From the NCBI RefSeq assembly GCF_041146395.1, contig NC_090990.1, positions 42,170,001 to 42,234,000 of the forward strand: 64,000 bases of DNA, written 5' to 3'. Positions within the stretch are counted from its first letter, which is position 1; each line of letters starts with the position of its first letter. Source of the stretch: Eulemur rufifrons. Lineage: Eukaryota; Chordata; Mammalia; Primates; Lemuridae. The notes under the pieces were generated by a model. That model ran no database searches. It was not told where the DNA came from and saw nothing but the letters and a program-made list of their open reading frames with translations. The position numbers and the translations under genes were made by a program. This document shows, piece after piece, positions 49,031-60,366 of the stretch.

Positions 49031-50045
49031 CCTAGGGCCCCAAGACAGGTATGCATCTTCATTCTTTCCTTCCATCAAACAAGTATTTATTCATCTGCAG
49101 TCAAGGTTGGCCCCAGGCACTCAGATGATGTCTTCAGAGCTCTCTTTGTCTGTGTCTTGAATGGGCTCTTTCAACATGATAGGCGAGATGATTGATCACT
49201 TAATGTCCACAATTCCCAGCAACTCCAATAAAAAAAGCACCTATCTTTTCCAAAAAGAAAATCCCCAGAAAGGACCATGGTCAGCCTGGGTTGAGTCACG
49301 TGCCAATTCCTAAACAGTCATTATACCTAGGCGGATGTGGCACTCTGGTTGGCAGGGCCTGGTTTATACCCACACATCCCTGTGACCGAGGCGGTGAGGT
49401 CATCCCCACCTGAACTGTACAAGATATGTTCTAAGGTAAGGGAGGAAGGCTGTGTCCAGAAGAAATGCCACAAAGGAAAAGCAACAAATGACTTCCAAAA
49501 GTAACTCCTGTGTACCTGACTGTAAGTCAAGTGACAAGTGTATGAAGCCAAATCAGACATGTTCCTCCCTTCATGGCTCCTACACCCGTAGGCAAATCAC
49601 ACACAGACTGGTGGGAGATACAGACAAATAAGTGGGTGCTCAATCACAGCCTCAGGTGACATGTGTCAGGAGAGAGGGACACTCTCAAACTTGCAGCATA
49701 TGTTAGGCTCTCCAGCAAAGTAAAACCATGAATCTTGAGAAGTGAATAGGAATTTAACTGGCTGAAGAAGGAGAAGCGGAGATCCATCCTAGCAAGTAGA
49801 CAGACTCTAGAAATATCTTGTCCCAGGCTTTCCTTTGATGTTTGGAGGCCCTATTCAATATTCCAGCTGGGGATGGTGCCACCTCTGGTTGAACACCACT
49901 GTTTATGCACATCCATCCCCTCAAAAGACAGTTTTGTAGGCAGTTCTCAATCATTAGTTATTTCTCATGTTGAGCTGACACCTGCCTGCACAAATCTCGG
50001 TTGATTGATTGACAAAGATGTGTCTGGTTCAAAAATCTGATTTAG

Positions 50046-50190
50046 TACCGATACCGGAGCCTCTTGCAGCCAAACAAGTTTGGGGGAACCATCTGCAGTG
50101 GGGATGTCTGGGATCAAGCCAGCTGTTCCAGTCCCACAGCTTGTCAAAGCCAAGCACAATGTGGACAGGATTTCCAGTGTAAGGAGACAG
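50046..50190 (+). CDS. C8A: C8A coding exon 3: rest of thrombospondin domain, start of LDL-receptor class A domain
   Basis: Encodes residues 58-105 and one base of Gly106 (145 nt). It opens [20 protein letters not shown], the second half of the TSP1 domain, and closes with [13 protein letters not shown], the first strand and first two cysteines of the LDL-receptor class A module. The acceptor is GATTTAG and the donor GTGAGT. The stretch around [11 protein letters not shown] differs from human (SSSTTCVRQAQ from memory) but all cysteines are kept. This exon lies 987 bp upstream of exon 4, the shortest intron here. Confidence 0.97.
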
Positions 50191-50234
50191 GTGAGTAGCC
50201 TTCCAGTGGGAAGACAGCTGTGCTTGTCAAACGT

Positions 50235-50375
50235 AGCATGCAAAACACTTTCCCAGGGAGCTTGTTAGAATGCAGACTCCTGAGCCCTTCCCTTAGAGGC
50301 TGCCATTCTGTAGGTTTGGGATGGGGCCCAGGAATCTGCATTTTTAAACCAAGTCAGTAGCCCAAGTAATTTTGG
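50235..50375 (+). mobile_element. MER5A-like hAT element
   Basis: GAGCTTGTTAGAATGCAGAC, then ATGGGGCCCAGGAATCTGCA and TTTTTAAACCAAG. Ends are decayed. Confidence 0.75.
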
Positions 50376-50409
50376 TTCAAGTTTATAGGAATAGCTGTTA
50401 GAAAATGCA

Positions 50410-51150
50410 CAGGTCATTCATTCTTCTATCTACTCATTGAACAAATATTGTTAGGAACATATTATGTGCCAGGCAGTGTGCTACCCGTTGTTAATATAGA
50501 GATTAAAAAATATTGCACCTGACCTTGAGGGACTCCTAGTCTGTTTGGGAGAGACACCTTCGAGGAGTCTATTACAATACACTGTACAGCCATTGCAGTG
50601 GTTGTATGCACATGGCCCAGGGGGACTGTCCAGTAGGAGGTGCCCGAAACTACTCTGGGGAGTCAGGGCAGGCTTCAAAATGATACTTAAGCTGAGAGTT
50701 GGAAAATAAAATAAAACTTTCTAGGAGAAAGAACACACAAAATCATGGGGATCGGGGACTCCTAATCAGTGCAGAATATTTGCAGCATCAGAGCTTTGGG
50801 AAGAGAGGCAGGTGATGGGTCACTGAGGGAACCAGAGGTTGGGTAGGTAACCAGGGGTCAGACTGTTGCATTTGGAAGAGGAGGAGTGGGGAGCTACTGT
50901 AGGATACAGAGTGAGGGGGTGACATGGCTAGGTTGGTATTTTAGAAAGATTACCAGGGGCTGCAATGCAGAGGCTGGGAGAGAGACTTGGGCAAGGCCTG
51001 AGCTTGGGGGCTGCAGGCGGGAGCTCACGAGGCTGGGGAGGAGGGCAGAGGCAGTGAGGACGGAGAGAGGCTGGGACAATGTGAGGGCTGTCAGGGTGGA
51101 AAGGACTTGGTGATCGTGGCTGTGGGTGGTGAGGGAGAGGGGAGTCCAGA
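50410..51150 (+). repeat. Unnamed ancient repeat, copy D, reaching exon 4
   Basis: TATTATGTGCCAGGCAGTGT, GACCTTGAGGGACTCCTAGT, GGGGTGACATGGCTAGGTTG, TTAGAAAGATTACCAGGGGC and, close to exon 4, TGGGTGGTGAGGGAGAGGGG. Its end lies within about 30 bp of the exon 4 acceptor. Confidence 0.55.
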
Positions 51151-51177
51151 GAGCAGCCACAGCCTCTCCTCTCTCAG

Positions 51178-51325
51178 GTCGCTGCCTGAAACGCCACCTC
51201 GTGTGTAATGGAGACAGGGACTGCCTTGATGGCTCTGATGAGGACGACTGTGAAGATGTCAGGGCCATTGACGATGACTGCACCCAGTACGAACCAATTC
51301 CAGGATCCGAGAAGGCAGCTTTGGG
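51178..51325 (+). CDS. C8A: C8A coding exon 4: LDL-receptor class A domain core and MACPF start
   Basis: Encodes the end of Gly106, residues 107-154, and two bases of Gly155. [20 protein letters not shown] followed by EDDCED is the calcium-binding half of an LDL-receptor class A repeat: the last four cysteines plus the acidic D-x-S-D-E signature. The rest, [20 protein letters not shown], leads into the MACPF domain. The acceptor lies in a clean pyrimidine tract (CCTCTCCTCTCTCAG) and the donor is GTGAGT. The intronic sequence ending only about 30 bp upstream looks like an ancient repeat. Confidence 0.97.
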
Positions 51326-51559
51326 GTGAGTCCCTGCCTGCTGGCTGTTTAGGAGCAGGGATGATTTCAATCACGAGTATTAATTTTGGGGACAGAAAGG
51401 GACTGTTTTGGAGGGCTCCTCTGGAGTGTGTCCTGTGAGGCAGCCCCTAAGGTGGCTTGCCCAGTCCCACCTACCTGGCCCTGCCTATGCTCTCCCCTCT
51501 GCGTCTCTGCCTGAGGGTCCTCATCTCCTTTCAGCCGTCCCTGCTCCATTGCTCAGCAC

Positions 51560-51700
51560 CTCTCACCCCTGTGCCATTTCTAATGCCCTTTTAAGGAGCC
51601 ACTTCTTCCATGAGGCCTTCCCTGATGTCCCCAAAAGCTCTTCTCTGAACCAAGTGTCCTTTCCAATAGCCCCGCTCACAATTGGCTTTGCACTGTAGTC
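51560..51700 (+). repeat. L2 3' region
   Basis: CTTCTTCCATGAGGCCTTCC then CTGATGTCCCC. Confidence 0.65.
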
Positions 51701-52065
51701 GCTAGTATAACCAGGGCTAGCAGTGAGACAGAGAGAGCCTTTAACACCTACTTTGCTTACTTAAACCTCCACAGTTTCTTTGTCTTCATCTGATTAAACC
51801 AGCCTTGATTCTAACTTCTATTCATCATTTAGGTTCAGTTGCTTGCGTGCATCATACTCTTTCCTTTTGAGCCTTAATAAACTTGGCTCCTGCTTTCTGG
51901 AATCTTCTTCCCCATATTTTTAACCTGGATAACTCCTTACCTAGTGTTATGGACTGAACGGTTCTGAGATCACAGCCCACCTACTAGCTGAGATGGAACC
52001 CTGTAAGTGCATGTAGACACTTGCTTATAAAAGATGAGCACAGTCTGTTTTCTTCCTGGCCAGTT

Positions 52066-52475
52066 GTATTTGTTTTCTGGGATTACCATAACAAAGTACC
52101 ATAACCTGGGTTGTGGTAGTTATGTTTAACCTGTGTGGCTTAAAAAACAGAAATTCACTTTCTCACAATTCTGGAGGCCAGAAGTCGGAGGTCAAGGTGT
52201 CCACAGGGTGGTTTCTTCTGAGGCCTCTGTCCTTGCCTTGCAAATGACTGCCTGCTCCCCCCTGTGTCTTCACACATTCTTCCCTCTGTACGTGTCTGTG
52301 TCCTAACTTCCCTTCTTAGAAGGACACCACTCACTTTGGATGACCAGCCTAATGACCTCATTTTAACTTTATGACCTCTTTAAGGACTCTATTTCCAAAT
52401 GCATTCATGATATGAGGTTTTGAGGGTTGGGGCTTCAACATATAAATGTTGGGAAGACGTAACTTAGCCCATAAC
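52066..52475 (-). mobile_element. MLT1-type LTR (MLT1B-like), reversed
   Basis: TTTTCTGGGATTACCATAAC, CACAATTCTGGAGGCCAGAA, GTCGGAGGTCAAGGTG, then AATGACCTCATTTTAACTTT and a GGGGCTTCAACATATAAATG end. Confidence 0.85.
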
Positions 52476-52849
52476 GTCAATTGAAGAGGATTCTTGTTGA
52501 TTTCAGAAGTGACCACGGAATAAACAGAGTAGAAGGCTGAAATACTGAGGTGCTGAGCTGAAAAACAATCCCCTTTTCATTGGCAAAGAGGTCACAAACC
52601 ATGACCCTGTGCTCCTATGATTCAACGAGGAGCATTTCAAATACATTTTCTGGTGCTTTACCCACACCAAATACTAAAACCAGCAAAACGGCCCTTCCTC
52701 CACTCCAACAGCTGACATTTTGATAGTCCTTCTGTTCCTCTCAGATCACAAAGACTTTTCTTGATATCTTACTTTTTCCTAATTTAAGCATCTCCCAGTT
52801 TTCAATTTTCATCTTTTGTTAGAGAAGTGATACAGGTTTGAGGTAAGAA

Positions 52850-53560
52850 TTGAGAGTCTTCCTTCACCTCCCCCAACAGAACCCCACCCAGTTGCCCTCT
52901 CTCCCCTGCCTAGAGCTGACCCAGTCGATAGTTTGATGTAGATACTTCCAGATCACGTAAAAAAAATGCATTGACAATATACATTGCATGGAAAATATCC
53001 CTATGTGTACTGTACATTATAGACACAGGTCTATTTTACATCAATGTGACCATATGATACATATTGTCTATAACTTGTATTTTTTCACTTAATAGTACAT
53101 ATTTAAGATTTCCTTTTACATTTTCAATCTCTTTTTAATAAGCTGCATAGTGTTCTATAACAGAGATCAGCAAACTATGGCCTGAAGGCCAAATTCAGCC
53201 TGCTGTTCTTGTAAATAAGGTTTTATCAGAACATAGCTTTTGCCCTGCAAGGGCAGAGCTGAGTGTTTGCAACACAGCCCTATGGCCTGAGAAGCTTAAA
53301 ATACTTACTATCTAGCCCTTTATAAAAAAAAAAAAAAAAAAAAAGTTTGCTGACTCCTCTTCTATAGCATAACTATAGGGTAATTTATTTGACTGCTTCC
53401 TATTGAAAGATAATTAGATTCTTTCCCATTTTTTCCTTTTATAAGCAATGCTGCAATGAACATTCTTATACACATATTTTTGTACGCATGTGTGAATATT
53501 TCTGCATAGTAGTTTTCCAAAAGCAGCACTTTTTTGACCATGTCTTTTCATTTTCACTGG
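52850..53560 (-). mobile_element. Old LINE-1 fragment, antisense, split by a hAT element
   Basis: Left: AATAAGCTGCATAGTGTTCT. Right: AATGCTGCAATGAACATTCT and ACTGCTTCCTATTGAAAG. This is the reversed 3' pattern of old L1M elements. Confidence 0.65.
53161..53359 (-). mobile_element. Non-autonomous hAT element
   Basis: Inverted ends CAGAGATCAGCAAACT and AGTTTGCTGACTCCTC. Inside: TTGTAAATAAGGTTTTATCA and ACTTACTATCTAGCCCTTTA, plus a 21-A run. Flanked by an 8-bp duplication, TTCTATAA at 53153-53160 and TTCTATAG at 53360-53367 (one mismatch), the hAT length. Confidence 0.85.
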
Positions 53561-53769
53561 GGCTTTTGCAACAGCTTTTCCAAATACATGTAGGCTTTAT
53601 TTACGCTTAGAGGTTATAATACAATCTTAGGGCTTACTGTTCCTTTGAGTTTTTGTTTGGTCTGTTGGAGGGGCTCTATTTATAAACTACAGGCAGAAGC
53701 ATGTTCGGTGGGTGGGAAGATAGAAACTGCAGGGGGAGTGAAGGGAATCCAGATTTTACTGTCAACAAA

Positions 53770-53910
53770 ATCTAGGAAAAAATCCAGCTGTGACTACAGG
53801 CAAGTTACTTAATTTTTCTGAGCTTCAATTTCTGCATTTGCGAAATTGTCATGAGGTTGAAAGCTAATCAAGCTAAATGTCTAGTAGAGTGTGTATTCAA
53901 TTCATCATAG
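53770..53910 (+). repeat. MIR
   Basis: TACAGGCAAGTTACTTAATT then TTTCTGAGCTTCAATTTCTG. Confidence 0.85.
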
Positions 53911-54539
53911 CTATTATTACATCACTTCCACTAATATGAAGAAAGAGATGGAGGAAGGAAGAGAAGAAGGAAGTTAACACACGTTGAATTTCTATGACCT
54001 GCCAGGTGCTCTATAATTATCCGTCTATTCCTTTGAGGTGGGTTTTATTCACAGTTTATCCTCCACTCCTTTTCTGCCTTTGTGCCTTTTTCACAGAGGG
54101 CGTAAATAATTGTGATCAATGCTATGCCACAGGTAGTCACTGCATGTCATGGGAAGATAGAGGAGTGAACACTTATCTGTCCAAAGCATTCAAAGAAGAC
54201 TGGACAGGAGGCAATGTGTGAGTTGGGTCTTAAAGCCTAAATAGGAGTTTGAGAGATAAACAAAAGTAATAATTTTATTATCTGTAACATAAGAGGCTTT
54301 GATTGTCGGGTGTTAGAGCTCTTAGCCAACTCTAATGTTTTTGTTGTGTTAACTTTCCCTTCGTAGAAAATTAAACCTGTATTTCATTTGCTTGACATTG
54401 TATTTTACCTAAATATGGTAAAACCATCCATGTCCTAAAACACGGAACCTGGACAATAGATTTTAAATACTCCGGAGAGGAAAGTATGGGAAAATATTTC
54501 TGGAAGAATATTTGGCTAGGGAAAAATAAGTACCATTTG

Positions 54540-54740
54540 TTGAATGCCTAATATGTACTATCAACTTTACTTCTGCTTTAATTTAATGCTCTCATTTAGA
54601 CTTCACAAAAACCATGAGAGGTAGGTATTATTATATCTGTTCTTTAAATGAGGCAAATGAACTTCAGAGATCTGCTAGAAGGCATTCGAAGTCCCACAGC
54701 TAGTAAGTGGAAGAGTGGAAATTAAACAGGAGTCTCCCTG
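54540..54740 (+). repeat. MIR
   Basis: AATATGTACTATCAACTTTA, AATGAGGCAAATGAACTTCA and CACAGCTAGTAAGTGGAAG. Confidence 0.8.
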
Positions 54741-54889
54741 ACTTTCAAACTGTGCACCCTCTGACATCCCAAGCTGACTCGAAGACAATAGCCTTTCTGA
54801 GGCTTAGATTCTCAACCTTAGCCCTGTCAGTTACACCCGATCTTTCAAACTTACTTTGTAGCAGCACAGCTCTTTTGTGAAATAATACT

Positions 54890-55120
54890 AACAATAACCA
54901 CAGCAGCAACATTTACTCAGTACTTAATTACGCTGAGGACAGTTAAGACTCCTTTACATGTTTCAACTATATTTAACTCTACGAAGGTGGTAGTATTATT
55001 AACTGCTTTTTACAAATGACTAAACTGAGGCACAGAAAGGTTAAATGATTTGCCTGAGGTCACACAGCTTGATGTAGCAGAGCGGGGAAATGGCCCCAGA
55101 CTGTCTGATTCCTGTGCTTG
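54890..55120 (+). repeat. MIR
   Basis: TTTTTACAAATGACTAAACT, GAGGCACAGAAAGGTTAAAT and GGTCACACAGCTTGATGTAG. Confidence 0.9.
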
Positions 55121-55438
55121 GACTTATGATAATTGTGCATATTTCTATCTTACTCAACAACTATATAGGGGTGCCTGTTATGTGGAAGCATTATTCTGGA
55201 TGCTGAATGGAGCTGTCTAGATGTTCTGGTTAAAGAGAACCTGGGGGCTCAAGCCAGCCCCCTCAGTCTCCCAGTGTTACCTAAAGTGGCCCTTAAGCTA
55301 CTTGGAGGAACCCTAGGACGCCATAGAACACAGATTGAGAAACTACCACTTGAACCAGCGACCTCTTCCAAAGAATGACAGTTTATGCTACCTTTGCCTT
55401 TCCAATGCTCTCTCGCAGAAGCTGCTTTTTCGATTTAG

Positions 55439-55628
55439 GTACAATATCCTGACCCAGAAAGAAACTCAGAGCGTGTATGACGCCAGGTATTACGGGGGCC
55501 AGTGCGAGACAGTATACAATGGGGAGTGGCGAGAACTTCGGTACGACCCCACCTGTGAGCAGCTCTACTACGGAGACGATGAGAAGTACTTCCGGAAACC
55601 CTACAACTTCCTGAAGTACCACTTTGAA
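55439..55628 (+). CDS. C8A: C8A coding exon 5: MACPF N-terminal part with the C8-gamma-linking cysteine
   Basis: Completes Gly155 and encodes residues 156-218, ending in phase 0 at GAA before GTAAGT. The segment [20 protein letters not shown] is strongly conserved in C8 alpha. Cys194 (in [13 protein letters not shown]) equals mature Cys164 once the 30-residue leader is removed; in human C8 this residue makes the interchain disulfide to Cys40 of C8 gamma, so the gamma partner should still be bound. The acceptor is CGATTTAG. An upstream ATG at 55335 opens a frame running into this exon, but it lies in intron and is not the start. Confidence 0.97.
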
Positions 55629-56309
55629 GTAAGTCTGAACAGGCAGGTTCTCAGGCCCCCGTAGGCTGGGTGGCAGGGAGGGAGAGGACTGCTGATGGAG
55701 ATGTCTTGCTCTGGAAGCTTTGATTTCCCTTGGAGCTTGCTGGGGGCTGAAGGCCCTTCTGTGCCTGCCCCACACGTGCTCCGTGTTGAAGGCTGCTGAG
55801 AGGCACCGAGAGGCGTAGCAGAAAGGGGGCCACCCGTCTGTTAAATCTGGGCTGCCTGCCAAGATTGATTAAATAGATCTGGGGCCCTGTTCTCTGGGTT
55901 GCCAGTCAGGATATCTATTTCCAAGTTGTGGCTGTGTTAGACTAGAACTGCGTAAGACCTCAAGCAACTCACTGCCCGTCCCTGGCCCAGGTCCTAATCT
56001 GTGAAGTGGCGGCCAGACAGGGCATACATGGGCAGGGTTCTGAGACCTATGCCCCAACTATGCCCAAGGGCAGCTCACACTGATCATTTTCATATCTTGG
56101 CTTGTTGTATGTGATTTTGTTTGATGAAAGATTCTTCTGTTCAAAAGAGCTATGAAATTACTCATGATCCCTAAGATTCCCTCTACCTCTAAACTCCTGT
56201 GGTCTCCTGGTCACTTAGAGCATCACATAGCTCATGATCAGTCCAGAGCCTGCTCAGAGCCATCCATTTCTGTACCCATCATCCTGTGGGTGAGACGTCC
56301 ATACAGCAA

Positions 56310-56510
56310 ACCTCACTGAATGCTGACCATGTATTGGATCTCTACTTCCACATAAATTCTCCCATTTAATCCCCACAACACAATGAGATAGATGTTATCA
56401 TCATCCCATTTTAGATATAAAAAGAGAGCGTGATAAAAGGATAAAGTATCAGGCCCAAAGTATACTGCAGAGGTAAGATTCAAACCCAGCTCTGTCTGAA
56501 CTAAGCCCAG
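56310..56510 (+). repeat. MIR
   Basis: CCCATTTTAGATATAAAAAG and TTCAAACCCAGCTCTGTCTG. Confidence 0.65.
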
Positions 56511-57320
56511 GCTATACATGATTTAGAGGAGAGGACAGACTGAATACAGTGTAACTACAGAGAGAGACGGCAGGACCCCAGGATTCTGAATAGTTATCTA
56601 GTCACATCCTCCCCTCCCCCAAGTTTCTCTCAAGAGAAAAGTATTGACAGAAGATAAGTCCAGGCTTATGGGGTCTGTTTTAAGAAGTTTGCTCCCTAAA
56701 CCCTACACCCACCCCTGCCCCATATCAGGCTTATGGTAAGCCAAGCTGGAAGACATAGCCAATGCTATGTTCCCAATCTCAAGGAAGGTCTAGGGTCTAT
56801 GTATCAGGCAAGACAGACTAGGCTATGCCTTGGGAACAAAGAATTCTCAGATCTCAGCAGCTGGAAGCAACGATGCCTTGCGTGTGCTACTTGTCTGTCC
56901 TCAGGGAGAAAGGAAGCTAATCGTCATGGACACTCAGGGACTCAAAATAACGGGGGCTCCATCTCAACACATGCTCTTATGATTGCTGAGAAGCTCCTCG
57001 CAGGCCCTTAAGGCTTGCTTCATTGGCTCAAGCAAAGCACAAGACTGTGTCTCAGTTCAAGTCAGCAGAGAAATGCAACCCTGTAATGTGCCTGGAATGA
57101 AATGACCCAACATTTGTGGGCAGAACTAAAGACACCGCTGCCTTGGACAATCGTGATCTGCACAGCTTCCTTTGCTCCTTTACCCCCGAGTCTGTGCCCA
57201 GGCGTGGCTTTCTGTATCTCCCCATTGCAAGGACAAGCCACTGGCCTGCCTTCTCTCCAGGAAGGATGAGCCAGCTGGAAAGAAATCCACACTTGAACAA
57301 TGTAACATTTGATCAGAATG

Positions 57321-57347
57321 GTGTGTGTGTGTGTGTGTGTGTGTGTA
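57321..57347. repeat. GT microsatellite
   Basis: About 13 GT units after AGAATG. Confidence 0.95.
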
Positions 57348-57570
57348 CATGCACATGGTATATAAACATTTTAGCAGTACCACTAAACACTAACACTGCT
57401 GCATTTTCTGTATTTTAGTATCAATCTGATACCCAGATTAGCCTTATAAAAGAATTACTTACAATAATATGAAACTTTAGGTATTTTGCAAAACAAAGAT
57501 TTAAGTACAAAATATGAATTGGAAAATGGCTCTATATTCACAAAGCTAACATCTATTTGTTTGTTTTCAG

Positions 57571-57771
57571 CCTCGGGCTGATACTGGAATCTCCTCAGAG
57601 TTGTACGATGATGCAAATGACCTTCTTTCTAAAGTAAAAGAGGACAAGTTTAAGTCGAGTGGAGTGACCATTGGTGTAGGCCCATCCGGCAGCTCTGTAA
57701 TGGTGGGTGTAGGTGTATCCATGTCAGAAGACTCTTCATTCTTGAATAAGTTAAGCAACTATAATGAGAAG
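57571..57771 (+). CDS. C8A: C8A coding exon 6: MACPF first transmembrane-hairpin region
   Basis: Encodes residues 219-285 exactly (201 nt, phase 0 at both ends). It reads PRADTGISSELYDDANDLLS, then a lysine-rich stretch, then the glycine-valine-rich run VTIGVGPSGSSVMVGVGVS. In the MACPF fold this region holds the first helical cluster that rearranges to a membrane-spanning hairpin. The first two residues are Pro-Arg where human has Ala-Leu (from memory). The acceptor is a good TTTGTTTTCAG. The donor, AAG then GTATTA, matches consensus poorly beyond GTA. Skipping this exon would keep the frame but remove the hairpin. Confidence 0.96.
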
Positions 57772-58189
57772 GTATTAAAACATAATGTCTCTGTCTCATA
57801 GTATCCCATAATCTACACTGAACACATATTACCTTAATTGCATTAAAAAGTACAGTAGTAATTGAACCTTAATTTGCTTGTGTAATTGGAAATGTCTGAT
57901 CAGTGGTAATCAGGTTTGTTTTTCTTATTATGCTTTCACACACAGAATCATCACAAAGGGAATAAAATTGAATGATAAGACTAGAACTCTTATCACTTCA
58001 CCCTCCTATCCTTTTTCATGGTTACCTGGAGCATATAGGGAAATGTGTAGAATGGTAATGTGTTAAAGAGAAATTGCCAGGCCTTCTAAATTTGAGTTGG
58101 AAGAATTCTAAACCAAGCCTTGCTTTTCTAAATAGACAGGAGGTCTGGCATGCTTAAAAAAAAAAAAAAAATCTTTCATTAATCCATCA

Positions 58190-58470
58190 AACATTAACCA
58201 CTAAGTGCCTATTACCCTGAGGGCTCAAGACATGCTTCCTTGAGGAAGGGGCATCCCTGTGAGCTGAGATCTAAAGACTAGCATAGGTTGTCCAAAGGGA
58301 GGTGTAATTGCAGGAGGGTGCCCTAGGCTGGATCAGTCTGTGCGAAGGCCTGGAGACGAGAATGCCGCCCACGCACTGGGATGCAAAGTGTTTCAGCTGG
58401 CTGAAGTGCAGGTGGGGAACCAAAGTAGGGAGTGACAAGGATGGAGAGAGAATCAGGGCCTAGAGAAATA
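58190..58470 (+). repeat. Unnamed ancient repeat, copy E
   Basis: TGAGCTGAGATCTAAAGACT, TGCGAAGGCCTGGAGACGAG and AGTAGGGAGTGACAAGGATG-like order as in the 35.4 kb copy. Confidence 0.45.
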
Positions 58471-58859
58471 TTTGTTGAATTGATTAGAAATTTATCAAAA
58501 AACCTCAATAACATTGACACCAGGACTGTGGATCTAGCTGGGATTTAAAAATTATCTTGAACGATGAAAATGCATTTATAAAAATTAACTTATTCAACAA
58601 ACATAAATTGATTTCTAGAGCTTTGCCACTGAATAGCTATTCATCTGAAGATAAAGTACTGCATTGTTTGGGGGTCTGTCTATAGCATGTTAATGTGGAC
58701 TTTGCTAAAAGTAGGTGGCCTCTTCATATTTTCATCATCACTTTGAATCAAGGCTCTTATTACCTGGAAGTAATGTTCATAGATGACCATCTTCCTGTAA
58801 AACCAATCCAACAGTCCCCTGGTGCTATGTCTTATTTATACTATTGTCCAAGGATCCTG

Positions 58860-58995
58860 CTTTTCTTTATTACTTAGTCATATGAGATTACCACTAGAAC
58901 GTAAGCTCCATGAGGGCAGGGGCCTATCTCATTTAAGACTATATCCTCTGCATGCAACTATAGGCACAATAGATATTTGTTCAATGAATTAAACT
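58860..58995 (+). repeat. L2 3' end
   Basis: AACGTAAGCTCCATGAGGGC, then AGGGGCCTATCTC and TAGATATTTGTTCAATGAAT. Confidence 0.85.
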
Positions 58996-59445
58996 AAGTG
59001 ACATGTCATCATGTCATCAAAGACATCCTAAGCATAATTTTTAATATATGCATAATATTTGCGTAGGAGTTTGCATAATGCCGTGCTTTGATTAGTGCAA
59101 GGGGATGTGTGGAGGTGAGAGTGCACTGGGGACAGAACAGAGGCATGCAGCACAGTAAAGAGGCCACCGTAGTGACTAACCTAGTAACTAACCTAGGTGA
59201 TAGTTGATGAGAATTTGACCTGGGCAGTGGCCGTGGGAACAGAGATGAAGGTGTGACAGAAGTCTGGTACATGTCGGTGTCTAACATATGCTTATAAAAT
59301 ATGATAATACTCCATTATATGTATTTATGTTTGTGTGTGTGTGTATTTCCAACAGCTACTAAACGCTGACCTTTTGCACTATCTCATGTGATAAAATGTA
59401 TGCTCTCTTTGTTCTTTTGCCTCATTCAACGGCGGTTGTTGGCAG

Positions 59446-59686
59446 CAATACAGCTTCATGAGAATTTCCACAAAGGTGCAGACTGCCCATTTTAAGATGA
59501 GGAGGGACAATATCATGCTGGATGAGGGAATGCTGCAGTCGTTAATGGAGCTTCCGGAGCAGTACGATTACGGCATGTATGCCAAGTTCATCGATGACTA
59601 TGGCACCCATTACATCACGTCTGGATCCATGGGTGGCACTTACGAATATATCCTGGTCCTTGACAATCAAAAAATGAAATCCCTTG
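59446..59686 (+). CDS. C8A: C8A coding exon 7: MACPF core with the family signature
   Basis: Encodes residues 286-365 and one base of Gly366. Residues 337-349 read [13 protein letters not shown], the MACPF/perforin signature (Y-G-T-H-Y, six residues, G-G). Before it lies [20 protein letters not shown], typical of C8 alpha. The acceptor (GGCGGTTGTTGGCAG) is purine-rich just upstream of the AG; the donor is a strong GTAAGT. This is the last C8A exon in the window: I found nothing matching the following glycine-rich MACPF exon in the remaining 4.3 kb. Confidence 0.97.
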
Positions 59687-59769
59687 GTAAGTAGAGCAGA
59701 AGCTTTATGCACACAGTGGTCCACACAGACACCAAGACACGGTTTGCAGTTCTCTAAGTACTGACTATG

Positions 59770-59930
59770 AGTTATGGGTGATCTCATTTAGTTTTCATGA
59801 CAACTCTACAGGGTTGCATAAGTAGTATTATTTCCAGAGATTTGAGATCCAGAAGGGTGAAATGACTTGCTAATAAGCATCACAAACAGGATTTGAGCCC
59901 AGACTTGTCTAGACCCCAAAACTCTGGGTT
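59770..59930 (+). repeat. MIR
   Basis: CTCATTTAGTTTTCATGACA, AGTAGTATTATTTCCAGAGA and GGATTTGAGCCCAGACTTGT. Confidence 0.75.
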
Positions 59931-60004
59931 TCCTATTACATCATAGTTACCTCTTTAAAAATAAAGAATCTGGGGGATTTTGTTATTTAAAATGTGAAAA
60001 ATTA

Positions 60005-60366
<362 letters not shown>

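Larger units (their letters stand above)
44133..50045 (+). other. C8A: C8A intron 2
   Basis: 5.9 kb, GTAAGA to GATTTAG. It holds a MaLR LTR at 45.4 kb, a twin-primed L1 at 46.0-47.0 kb and many MIR pieces. At 44133-44860 and 49030-50045 I recognise neither repeats nor exons. Confidence 0.9.
50191..51177 (+). other. C8A: C8A intron 3
   Basis: 987 bp, GTGAGT to CTCTCAG. Almost all of it looks repeat-derived: a MER5A-like piece near the start and an old unnamed repeat reaching to about 30 bp before exon 4. Confidence 0.9.
51326..55438 (+). other. C8A: C8A intron 4
   Basis: 4.1 kb, GTGAGT to GATTTAG. It holds an L2-like piece, a MaLR LTR, an old antisense L1 with a hAT element inside it, and MIR copies. 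53560-54530 shows nothing I recognise beyond a MIR at 53.8 kb. Confidence 0.9.
55629..57570 (+). other. C8A: C8A intron 5
   Basis: 1.9 kb, GTAAGT to TTTTCAG. Mostly unique-looking sequence with one MIR-like stretch near 56.3-56.5 kb and a GT microsatellite at 57321-57347. Confidence 0.9.
57772..59445 (+). other. C8A: C8A intron 6
   Basis: 1.7 kb, with a weak donor GTATTA and a purine-rich acceptor GGTTGTTGGCAG. It holds an old unnamed repeat at 58.2-58.5 kb and an L2 3' end near 58.9 kb. Confidence 0.88.

Noticed and set aside
55335..55438. ATG upstream of exon 5 as an alternative C8A start
   Set aside because: The frame runs in only because intron 4 happens to be open there; a good acceptor AG precedes 55439 and the upstream residues do not fit C8A.
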